Positions 47,046-56,185 of a stretch of DNA of 64,000 nucleotides are shown piece after piece. The stretch is from positions 19,308,402 through 19,372,401 of the forward strand of contig OX439002.1 of the NCBI GenBank assembly GCA_949316495.1, given 5' to 3'. Below the pieces are notes generated by a model. The model was not told the origin of the DNA. It ran no database searches and was given only the letters and a program-made list of their open reading frames with translations. Numbering within the stretch: the first letter of the stretch is position 1; each line of letters begins with the position of its first letter. The translations under genes were made by a program, and so were the position numbers. This DNA is from Amphiduros pacificus (lineage: Eukaryota > Annelida > Polychaeta > Phyllodocida > Hesionidae).

Positions 47046-48373
47046 TCAACTTTGCATCTGCGCATGCGCGGGTAGCAATGGCTGCCTTTTTGTGGTGCTC
47101 CGATATTTTCGTCGTTTTGGCGTAATATTGAGCTATCACGAAGGTCTATCCTTGCTATTTACCTATCGCTATTGCAGTCTATATTCTAGTCTATCGACTG
47201 ACAGACTTTTTGCTACCCGGAGCAGCAGATCTCGGTTGTAAAACATCGAGGGAGCCGATCCATTGATTGCCTTTTTCGAGGCGCGGCATTCTCGATATAC
47301 TTCCTGAGTTCTGCCCGCGCCGGTGCATTAGGCCTGGCTTCGTGACGAGATTCTACAACTCTACAAGTAACCACACAAGAATATACACCAAACTACTGTT
47401 CTACCTAACCCTGTAGACAGTTATTTCTAGTCTAATCTCACCCGTTAGACGGCCTACCATCTCTGTAGGTTTTTTGGTGAAACCGGTAATCTGACACGTT
47501 GAGCGGTGGCCCCCATTTTGGTCTCTCGCTCCACTGTTTGATAAACGTGACGAACCTACCTCAATCTGTAGATATTCGTCCACCTACTGCTCACCTTCTC
47601 TGTGACAGTCGTCTAATCTCACCCATTAGACTGCCTACCATCCCCGTAGGTATTATTTGGTGAAGATACCCCGACACTTCAGGCTAAGACTCCATTTTGT
47701 CCCACGCTTGTCGGTTGATTTTTCCTATACCTCTGTAATTAATTCTGTGGTGATAAACCCCTCCTCGGTTTTTCTATCGCAAATTATTACCTCGGCTTTA
47801 TATTTGCTAAACTGCGAATATTATCGGGAAAATACCCTGGTCACAACAACTACGTATTACGTATCTAAAAGACCAATAAAGGTATACATTACTGTTCTCT
47901 TACGAGACAACAACTAAGGAAGATAAAGGCAAATAATAGTATTTAAAGCAAGAATACGCTTCATTTCTTCTTGCACAATTATATATATATTTATTGCCGA
48001 AACCTAACATTTCAAACAGTGTCCTTGACCTTGACCTCAACCTGTGGCCTGATTCTTGACCGCAGCGACACGAGTGCTAAACAAGGCAACTAATACACTG
48101 ATAATCTCTGGTCTATTAAATAACCTGGCTATCGCACAACATTCTTCACGGGCGGTAGACCTACTGACCAATAGACTAACAATCTTTTGCAAATAAACAC
48201 AATTACACTGTCTGTGAACAACGCAGAACCAACAAATCCTTACCCCTATCCAAGGCTTATCCCCGTTGGTCTGTGTATATATTTGGCTGAAAAATTAAAC
48301 ATTTCATTCAGCTCCAGTAGCTACAGTGTTTCAGTCATCAAAGCATAATACAGTATTATTACTTACGTCTACG
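47046..48373 (+). promoter_or_regulatory. LINE 5' UTR with an internally repeated module
   Basis: 1.3 kb without long frames. 47430-47482 and 47611-47664 are near copies (GTCTAATCTCACCC.TTAGAC, GCCTACCAT, GTAGGT, TTTGGTGAA). The region probably contains the internal promoter such LINEs need; repeated promoter modules are known from other LINE families. Confidence 0.6.
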
Positions 48374-49648
48374 ATGGCGACCAAAGATGTAACTCCACGT
48401 CCACCGATCGCTGGCCCGCTTCTCCGCCCAAGAGATGTGAGCCCCGGTGGGACAAGGAAGAAGTCAGATGCTGTCCCTGCTCCCGTCGCTGAATTTCCAG
48501 CCCTGCCGAAGAAGAAGGCCGACGGGATGACCAGGGAGGCCCTGCAGACAGCGTACGACAGACTGACAGTGATGTCTGATGCCGCAAACGCTGAGGTTAC
48601 TCGTCTTGAGGGCCGAGTAGCTGAGTTGGAGACCCAGCTCGAGGTGTGCACGGCAGACAAGCAAATCCTAGCAGACGAGCTTGCCGATGCACTCACCGCC
48701 GTTAGGGAGCGTGACGAGGTCCTAGATGCATTCGTCCCGGACCCTGAGGTGGAACCATCCTCTCCTGCTGCGGGGATGCGGTCGTTGCTCGTCTCTCTAC
48801 CGAAGGATGGGAAGCAAGATGACATTTCGGCGGGTATCATCCGACAGGACTGTTCAATCAAGTCTACTGCCGAAAACCTTCACTTCCTATCTCATCGCTC
48901 GGACCGAATCCCCGCAGCTGACCACGTGATCATCCTGCCGGACATATCGGAAATCCTCATCGGTGGTGATGGGGAAGCTCTGTTCAACCGACACAAGGCT
49001 TACATCCGGCTCATCAGATCAAAAGGGCCAACAGTTGCAGTCTTGACGCCTCCACCGCTCATCAATGCCAAACTCCGTAGACACTGGCTGGTGTATAAAG
49101 GCATGATGGAGAAGCTGAGGTTGCCCGGGTTCTCGTACATTAAAATTCCTGTTCTCAGTACCCGGGCAACGGATGCTTCGCTGGCTCCAGATGGCAGTCT
49201 ATTGGACAAAACCATAACGCTCATTGCTGACAACATCAATCGGGCCCCGATTCCCGATAAGGTAGAGCCGACTGCCCCACCGAAGTCGGACGTTCTTCTG
49301 GTTGACGAAGATGATGACACCCCTCTTCCATCCACCTCTTCTGCTGCACCCCCGCACAGGGGGCAAGGGAGGGGTAAATCATCATCATCCAACACTTCGA
49401 AACCCCGCACATCAGCTTACAACCCTGACTCGGTGATGTTTGTGTCATCTGATCTGACCGGGCGACTTATCGGGAAGCGGGGCTCAAACATACAGCGCAT
49501 TGAGCGTGAAACTGGAGCGGTGGTCAAAGTGGACAAACGAGAGTTGGACGAGGATAAAACTCTCAGTGTCGTAAACATCTCAGGTCCACGGAATTCTGTA
49601 AAGAAGGCAAAACTTTCAATTAAAAAACAGCTTGCAGACTTTAACTGA
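48374..49648 (+). CDS. LINE ORF1: coiled coil, SGNH-like region and C-terminal KH domain
   Basis: 424 residues from the ATG at 48374. Residues about 55-120 form a coiled coil (LEGRVAELETQLEV), expected to trimerise or multimerise the protein. Residues about 170-295 (VIILPDISEILIGGDGEA, VAVLTPPPL, APDGSLLDKTITLIADNI) have the layout of the SGNH esterase domain of CR1-type ORF1, but catalytic residues are not evident. Residues about 350-422 match a type I KH domain with GRLIGKRGSNIQRIERETGA, GxxG loop 367-370, and basic helices after it. KH domains bind single-stranded RNA or DNA, so this may replace the RRM or zinc knuckle of other ORF1 proteins. Frame intact. Confidence 0.8.
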   Translation: MATKDVTPRPPIAGPLLRPRDVSPGGTRKKSDAVPAPVAEFPALPKKKADGMTREALQTAYDRLTVMSDAANAEVTRLEGRVAELETQLEVCTADKQILADELADALTAVRERDEVLDAFVPDPEVEPSSPAAGMRSLLVSLPKDGKQDDISAGIIRQDCSIKSTAENLHFLSHRSDRIPAADHVIILPDISEILIGGDGEALFNRHKAYIRLIRSKGPTVAVLTPPPLINAKLRRHWLVYKGMMEKLRLPGFSYIKIPVLSTRATDASLAPDGSLLDKTITLIADNINRAPIPDKVEPTAPPKSDVLLVDEDDDTPLPSTSSAAPPHRGQGRGKSSSSNTSKPRTSAYNPDSVMFVSSDLTGRLIGKRGSNIQRIERETGAVVKVDKRELDEDKTLSVVNISGPRNSVKKAKLSIKKQLADFN

Positions 49649-49819
49649 CAGTACTGGCCGGTGCCGTGTGAAACAAATTGTATATATGTTAATAAATGTT
49701 CTTCTTTTCACAACCATTCATTTGTTTGTATATGTTCATGTTTTGACATTAACGCTACAACTAAATGTGTAAATAAAGAATATTTAAAACTTCCTCATGA
49801 TGGTATAAAGACATGTGAA

Positions 49820-52800
49820 ATGCTGGTTTGTGATAAACATATGCAGAAGATGACCGAGTCAAAAACTACTTGGGGTATATCTTTTCACATACTTTCTACA
49901 AAATCCATTGAAAACATTCAAAATATGAATATTAGCAATCATCCTGTCTCTGTTAATCATATAAAACTTAGTCAATGTATTGCATTATTCCCATATTATC
50001 AAAGATTCACGCTTGAGAACAGTGAGTATATTCGCGAATGTTCCCTGGTCGGACCACATGGCACCGGCGGGTCATTCAGTGAAATAGTATCGTCTGTTAA
50101 AAGTACATTAAAACAACTCATAAATACCTGCAAACACTCACCTGGGTGCACTCACACAACCCCCACAGGTAAATCAATATACTCACCGAATCATGATAAA
50201 TTTTCTGCCTCATATTGTAGATTTGGTGGGGCAGTCGGCTTGCTCGATGCAAAAGCACGAGGAAACTCGTGTCTCTGCCTACGTCACAACCTGGTGACGT
50301 GTCGATCATTGAGAGATGATTGGATGTTAAAGAAGCGAGGCCACGCCCCCTTAATATTGAATCCCGGGCCGGAGCGCTCGGGTGTACTCGGAACAGCCAA
50401 TCGTTACCATTGTCTATCAGATCCGGAAACACCCGAATCACATCGGCTCGTGGAAACACGTGGTCCGAACGTAAACATAAACAGTGGTAATACACATCCA
50501 TCCTCTATTTCGACCAATCACGTCTCAGGGCCGGCTCCAACTACACGTGCTCGCTCTGCTGCACGTGGTCAGCCACGGATTGTAAATAAAAAGCATTCTC
50601 GTATTAAAAATCCTAAGAGAAACGGGAAGAAAACATTAAATATTGGTTGTTGCAACGTACAGAGCATATCTAGCAAGATCCTGCCAGTCAAAGACTACTT
50701 TAACGAGCATGACCTTGATGCCCTGTTCATGACTGAAACTTGGATGCATGACTCAAAATCTGACAAAGTCAAAAGTGAACTTAAAGAAGGGTCACTTGAA
50801 TTCAAGTCTTTTCCTAGGATTGGTCGCACAGGGGGAGGATTAGGGATTTTATACAAATCTGAACTCCCTTTCACAACCAATAGGGCCAACCAACCAGTAG
50901 TCACCACCATGGAGCTCATGGAGTCATCCATCACACTGAAGGGAAAAAAGATAACATTTGTGGTGATATACAGACCTGAACCATCTGATCGGAATAGATA
51001 TACCTACTCTGAGTTCTATGATGAGTTCACCCAGTTGGTTGCACATTATGGTTCCTTTAGTCATGAGGTCATTTTCCTTGGTGACTACAACTTTCATGTC
51101 AACCTGCCCTTAAAGCCTGATGTCATTAAGTTTAACGACATCCTATCTACCTTTGATCTAACACAATGGGTTCAGGAACCAACCCATAGGTTAGGGAACA
51201 CCCTTGATCTAATCATTACCTTTAGGGGTAATAAGTTCCTGAAGAGTCACCTGGTAGATGAATACTTATCTGATCATAAAATGATTAAGATTTACCTTGA
51301 TATTATACCTCCTAAACCCCCCAAAAAATCTATCAAATTTAGGAATTTCAAGGGATTAGATCTTGAATCCCTAAGAAGGGACATCAAATCCCTAACTGAT
51401 AGAGACACAACTTGGGAACATCTATCCCTGGAGGACATGGTAAATTATTATGATAGGGAACTCACATCACTCATGGATAAACATGCACCTATCAAAGTTG
51501 CCAAGGTCACCCAACGCAAACCTGTACCTTGGATGAGTGACCAATTAAAGCTGGAAAGATCTCTCAAGAGGAGGCTTGAGAGAAAAATGAGCAAGACTGG
51601 CTCTCAAATTGACAAGGAGTTGTATAATTCTCAGAGGGACAAATACAACTCAATGCTTAAATCTGCTCAATCAGCATATTTTTCCAACCTGGTTGAGGAA
51701 AACAAACATGACCCTAAAAAGCTATTTAGAGTCATTGACACAGTCATGCACAAGAAAAAGGACACACCTATGCCCCAATCTGACTGTGAAATTACTCAAG
51801 CTGAGAAGTTCAACACATTCTTTCTTGAAAAAATAGAGAGAATCCGCCTGGACATTGATAATGCTCCATCCGGCCAAACTGCGCCACCAGGTGACACTGC
51901 AAACAATAGTACTACATGTCTGGAAAGGTTCACACCCTTAACCATTGACGACGTACGGAAATTGGTCAAAAGGTCAGCAAAGAAGTCATGTGACCTGGAT
52001 CCAATTCCAACCTGGCTCCTACTTGACCTTTTAGAGGACCTCCTACCAATAATTACTTCCATCATAAATAAATCACTGATGGAATCAGCAGTATCGGAAA
52101 ATATGAAAATAGCCATCATAACACCCCTGCTGAAGAAACTCGGTCTGGAACTGGTTGAAAAAAACTATAGGCCTGTTTCCAACCTAACATTTGTCTCTAA
52201 CTAACCGAGAGGGCGGTTGCAGACCAAATTGTCCCCCATCTTGTTAGGAATGGTCTTACTGACAAGTTTCAATCAGCCTACAAAGAATATCACAGCACTG
52301 AAACCGCTTTCTTAAAAGTGCAAAATGATATCTTGGGTGCTCTAGACAATAGAAAGTCAGTTATCTTGTTGTTGCTTGACCTCTCCGCTGCCTTTGACAC
52401 TATTGACCATCAAATCCTTTTGGACAGGCTGAGGGATAGATGCAACGTCACAGGTCATGCACTCTCCTGGATTCGGTCATACCTAATGGACAGGAAGCAA
52501 TGTGTGAAGGTAGGGATCCATAGATCCCGTCTCAAATCCTTAAAATATGGGGTACCCCAAGGCTCAGTCCTGGGTCCTATACTGTTCACCATTTACATGA
52601 CACCCCTATCTGATATACTTGCAAAATATGGTCTCAGCTATCACATTTATGCAGATGATACTCAGATCTACATCCCTGTTGACCACGCCTCTCCCCATCA
52701 TGTGGATATGAGCAGACGCAAACTGGAGGAGTGTGTCAGTGATGTCAGAAATTTCCTCATATCAAACAAGATGAAGATAAATGATGGAAAAACAGAGATG

Positions 52801-53520
52801 CTCATATGTACTGACAGGTACAATACTTCCACCCATAGCAGTATCCCAACCACAATCAGAGTGGGTGACTCTGATATTGCTCCTAGTCAGTCAGTGGTTG
52901 ACCTTGGTATCACATTTGACTCCAATATGGACATGAAGGCCCAGATCAGGAAAATGTGTCAGAAAGGCTATTATCACATCAGGAACCTAGCGGCCATCAG
53001 ACATTGTCTAGACGAGAAGACCGCGGTAACACTTACCCATGCTTTTGTTACATCCACCCTTGATTATGGTAATGGTCTTCTGGCGGGTCTTCCTAAAACT
53101 GACATCAGGAAACTGCAATACCTCCAAAACTCTGCAGCACGGGTAGTTGGAAAAATCAGGAAATTTGATCACATTTCAGGAAAATTAAGGGAACTGCATT
53201 GGCTTCCCGTTCATGCGAGAATTGATTTTAAAATTCTTCTATTAACCTGGAAAGCCCTTAATGGTAAGGCTCCGCCTTACTTACGAGATCTACTCCTGAT
53301 TAAAGAAGGTGAACGCTGTCTAAGATCCAATGATGGCACCCACCTACAGATACCTAATACCAGGCTAAGGACAGTAGGTGACAGGGCCTTCTCATCTGTA
53401 GGTCCACGACTATGGAATTCCTTGCCTACTAATATTAGGACAAGCATGTCAGTCTCCTCGTTTAAGAGTAGGCTGAAAACTCATCTCTTCAGGATGCATA
53501 TCCTGAACTCAGCGCTATGA
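49820..53520 (+). pseudogene. LINE ORF2: endonuclease and CR1/L2-type reverse transcriptase, one frameshift
   Basis: First ATG at 49820; the frame is open from 49661. About 270 N-terminal residues are unrecognised. Endonuclease motifs: CCNVQSISSK, FMTETWMH, GGGLGILYK, LGDYNFHVN, TLDLIITF and LSDHKMI. Reverse transcriptase motifs: CDLDPIPTWLL, NYRPVSNLTFVS, LLLLDLSAAFDTIDH, YGVPQGSVLGP and IYADDTQIY. The C-terminal LRELHWLPVHARIDFKI segment is typical of CR1/L2. A one-base loss near 52195-52203 puts TAA at 52202-52204 and shifts the frame. Otherwise intact to 53520. Confidence 0.88.
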
Positions 53521-54030
53521 ACAGACTTGTCTGGTATCAGCGCTATACAAATTTTATTATTATTATTATTATTATGGAAGGGACCAAATTGTACGTCTGA
53601 GTCAGAATCAGACGAGAGAGAAGCCTTTGGGCGCAGTGTGTGGGTCTCAGATGAATTAGTGCTACCTGTACTGGCAGTCGTATGAGACAACGGGGCTTGA
53701 GCACCACTCGTAGAAGGGGAGGTGTGCACACCAGATGAGATGGTGAGATCTGACAGGGGAGGACTAGAGGGAGGCTCCACTCCTACGGAATCACTCACTT
53801 GGTCATTTTGCTTCTCGGGAGAATCTTGGAAAAGTAATTCTAACTCACCTTGATATGTAGAATCGTCTTCTGCTACTGGAGGATCGCGCGCCACTTGCAG
53901 CTTGGTGGAAAGCTTTTTCGAAGATCTGAGCAACATAGACTTATATTCAAGTAACAGGGCGGCAGTCAGGATCTCCATACAGTATCGGCAACACTCAAAG
54001 CCATAGATCGATTCGGATTTCTCCACCAAT

Positions 54031-54751
54031 TGTTACCCTCTAATGGAGAGTATCCGTCATTGGAGGACGTGGACGGGGGATCAATACTCTACCATAGATA
54101 GCTACTCCACTCTACCGTACTGTACTGTACGATGTGTCTAACTCGCTGGCTGTGAGTCGGGGCACGGATCCTAGCTACCCTATCTACCCAGGTGAAGGTG
54201 TCAGGTAATAAGGACTGCAGACACAGGATATACAGACACAATAGTTACCTTTATTCGGTGCTGTGAATCTTCCTTGTCTGGCTAGGCCGGCATGGCAATG
54301 AGCGAGGCATATGAACTACCCAAATGCATGATACTTATGAGATCCTAGCTATACACAAAACACCCAAGTCTATGCAGTCACGATACTGAGAGTCGTGGAT
54401 CTTCTGTGGCAAGCAAGCGGTCGCGGTCTTCTCCGTGGTCTAACTCCGAGGATCCAATGGTTGTGGGCCGCTATATGGATCACTCTGTGTTGTGCGTGGA
54501 ACTTGCCTGCGTCTCCTCTGCACGCGACACCTCATGGACTCGTCCGTCCTGCCTGCGTATCCGACATAGGCTCGTCCGCCTGTACGTGATGGACTCGTCC
54601 TGCTTGCATGTCCGACATGGGTTCGTTCGCCCGCACGTGATCTCTCAGTGTGGTGGTTATAGCAATGCATCAACCATCAATAACGTTCGTGATTGTCTAT
54701 GAATGTCTATATGTTCTCAAGAGTCTCTGGGTGTGTAATCTATATCCTACA
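54031..54751 (-). mobile_element. LTR of the Gypsy fossil (721 bp)
   Basis: Plus-strand form TGTTAC...CCTACA, i.e. TG...CA ends. An AATAAAGG on the minus strand near 54250 is the expected polyadenylation site. Related to the solo LTR at 13767-14377. The outer flank from 54752 belongs to a dispersed repeat also seen at 1748-1860. Confidence 0.8.
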
Positions 54752-55134
54752 GTAGTACCCAAAATATTCCCTGTTAACAACTTTCTGTGGCACTTGAAAG
54801 TTGATCATTTGTCTGCTGAAACCTACACCAGCAATTGGATACTTTGTCAACAAACTTTGTTTAGCTGGTCTGTGATCTCGTGTAAACACCTAATGAGTTA
54901 CCAGTTGGGCACCTGTCAAGCTTGGGAAACCGGGTTGAGATATTTTGTACAATTTATTGCCAGGAGTATACTTCAGAACAACATAAGATTATTTTAATAT
55001 TATTTGAATCAATGAAATAACTGTCATGGTTGTGACAAATATTTTATGGTTGTGACAAATAACTTACGGTTGTGAAAGATATATCATTTATGGGAAAAGT
55101 ATACTATTTATTTGAAAAGCATGTATGTCTTATG
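54752..55134. other. Spacer with dispersed-repeat fragment
   Basis: 54780-54900 is the repeat also found at 1748-1860. ATGGTTGTGACAAAT-like 22- to 25-base units repeat three times at about 55025-55080. No gene. Confidence 0.5.
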
Positions 55135-55390
55135 CATGTGAAAACCTTTCTGTCAAAAAGGGAAGACATGACTCAAAGGCTGCATGGAATCCCCCTTAAC
55201 TTAAAGGCTGAGATATGGAAGTGACATCAAACCCTTTGATCACTGGTTTGGCCTTAAAGACTTTGAATGGCAAAACTGTGAATGCTGATAATTGGTATCA
55301 GTGAAATTTATGATTTGACCCTCTTTGATGAAATTTGGGGTTTTTCACACCACTGAATGGGAAGACATCAAAGGCTGCATGAATCCCACC
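55135..55390 (+). repeat. Dispersed repeat R1
   Basis: AAAAAGGGAAGACATGACTC and ACTGTGAATGCTGATAATTG are the reverse complements of parts of 17480-17695. CATCAAAGGCTGCATG.AATCCC occurs twice (about 55175-55195 and 55367-55387), so the unit is itself partly repeated. Confidence 0.7.
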
Positions 55391-55443
55391 TTAAAGGCTG
55401 GGCTGTATAGAATTTTTTTTTACTTTCTTTTGCAAAAGTATAT

Positions 55444-55580
55444 ACCGTATTTACTCGTGTATAAGTCGAGGTTTTTTTCCACAAATCCTTAGTTAATGTT
55501 AGGGGGGTTGTCTTATACACGAGAGCAACCTGTGGACGAGGATTTACGCCCAAAAATTTTATACTCGAGTAATTACGGCA
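55444..55580 (+). mobile_element. Small MITE-like element, left end of the repeat field
   Basis: Begins ACCGTATTTACTCGTGTATA and ends TATACTCGAGTAATTACGGC, forming short imperfect inverted ends. 55444-55469 is a perfect inverted match to 63812-63837. No coding capacity. Confidence 0.65.
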
Positions 55581-55690
55581 AAACGTAAATACGATGTTCA
55601 TATTTTCGAAATAACGAATATCAGACACAGCAGATTGATTTTAATTGCGTTTTAAATGATAAAGAAAGGTATTTACCCAATATTATTGGT

Positions 55691-56065
55691 CTATTATTTC
55701 GAAACGCTTTGTTTTGACTTTGTTCTCACTGATTCCAATTATCAGCTTTAGTTTTGTGTTTCGTCATTGTCTCCACTGCTTTGAGTCATGTCTTCCCGCT
55801 TGGACAGAAATGCTTTCACACGTGGATCGATTTTAATTGCGTTTAAAATGATAAATAAAGGTATTTACCCAAATTGTTCGAGAACAGAACAAAACCATCA
55901 ATCCATTTAAAACACAATTAAAATCGATCCACGTGTGAAAGCATTTCTGTCATAAAGAGAAGACACGACTCAAAGCAGTGGAAACAAAGACGAAATGCAA
56001 AACTGTGAACGCTGATAATTGGAATCAGTAAAACAAAGTCAGAACAAAGCGTTTCGAAATAATAG
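55691..56065. repeat. Long inverted repeat with about 155-bp arms
   Basis: Arms 55691-55844 and 55910-56065 pair with few mismatches around a 65-base loop. Landmarks are CTATTATTTCGAAACGCTTT and its complement, and ATGCTTTCACACGTGGATCG and its complement. The arms carry the R1 repeat plus the CGATTTTAATTGCGTTT block that recurs throughout 55600-63560. Confidence 0.88.
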
Positions 56066-56185
56066 ACATCGAACTAAGCGGATCGATTTTAATTGTGTTT
56101 TAAATGATAAATAAAGGTATTTACCCAATATTATCACAAATTATGAGAATTTCTCCACGAAGTAAAACGTGACACGATGTACGTG
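56066..56185. repeat. Repeat-field unit interrupted by the retroelement
   Basis: Contains the TAAATAAAGGTATTTACCCA block and ends ACACGATGTACGTG. It continues beyond the retroelement at 62003 as GTGACGTCC. The undisturbed form of this site occurs (reverse-complemented) at 62588-62610 and 63465-63490. Confidence 0.7.

Larger units (their letters stand above)
47046..53572 (+). mobile_element. Near-complete CR1/L2-like LINE inserted in the Gypsy gag
   Basis: 6.5-kb non-LTR retrotransposon. TATGGAA at 47039-47045 and 53573-53579 flank it; up to three bases of this may be shared with the tail. 5' UTR 47046-48373, ORF1 48374-49648, ORF2 49820-53520, and a short 3' UTR ending in (ATT)n at 53553-53572, the microsatellite end typical of CR1/L2. 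Only one coding disruption was seen, a frame change near 52200 in ORF2, so the insertion is recent. It lies antisense to the Gypsy element. Confidence 0.9.
41462..54751 (-). mobile_element. Ty3/Gypsy element with chromodomain (fossil), interrupted by a LINE
   Basis: Minus-strand order, high to low coordinate: LTR (54031-54751), primer-binding region starting TGGTGGAGAAATCC directly inside it (54015-54028), gag (54018-53577 and 47038-45753, separated by the LINE), protease and reverse transcriptase (45672-44069), RNase H (44256-43400), integrase (43400-41700) and a C-terminal chromodomain (41500-41650). It is broken, with roughly five or six interruptions besides the LINE. No partner LTR was found by eye, so the 3' end is undefined; it might extend to include the envelope-like region. 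Moderate age: most motifs remain legible. Confidence 0.85.

Noticed and set aside
54406-54702. Plus-strand frame over the LTR as a gene
   Set aside because: It lies entirely within the Gypsy LTR and is a chance frame.
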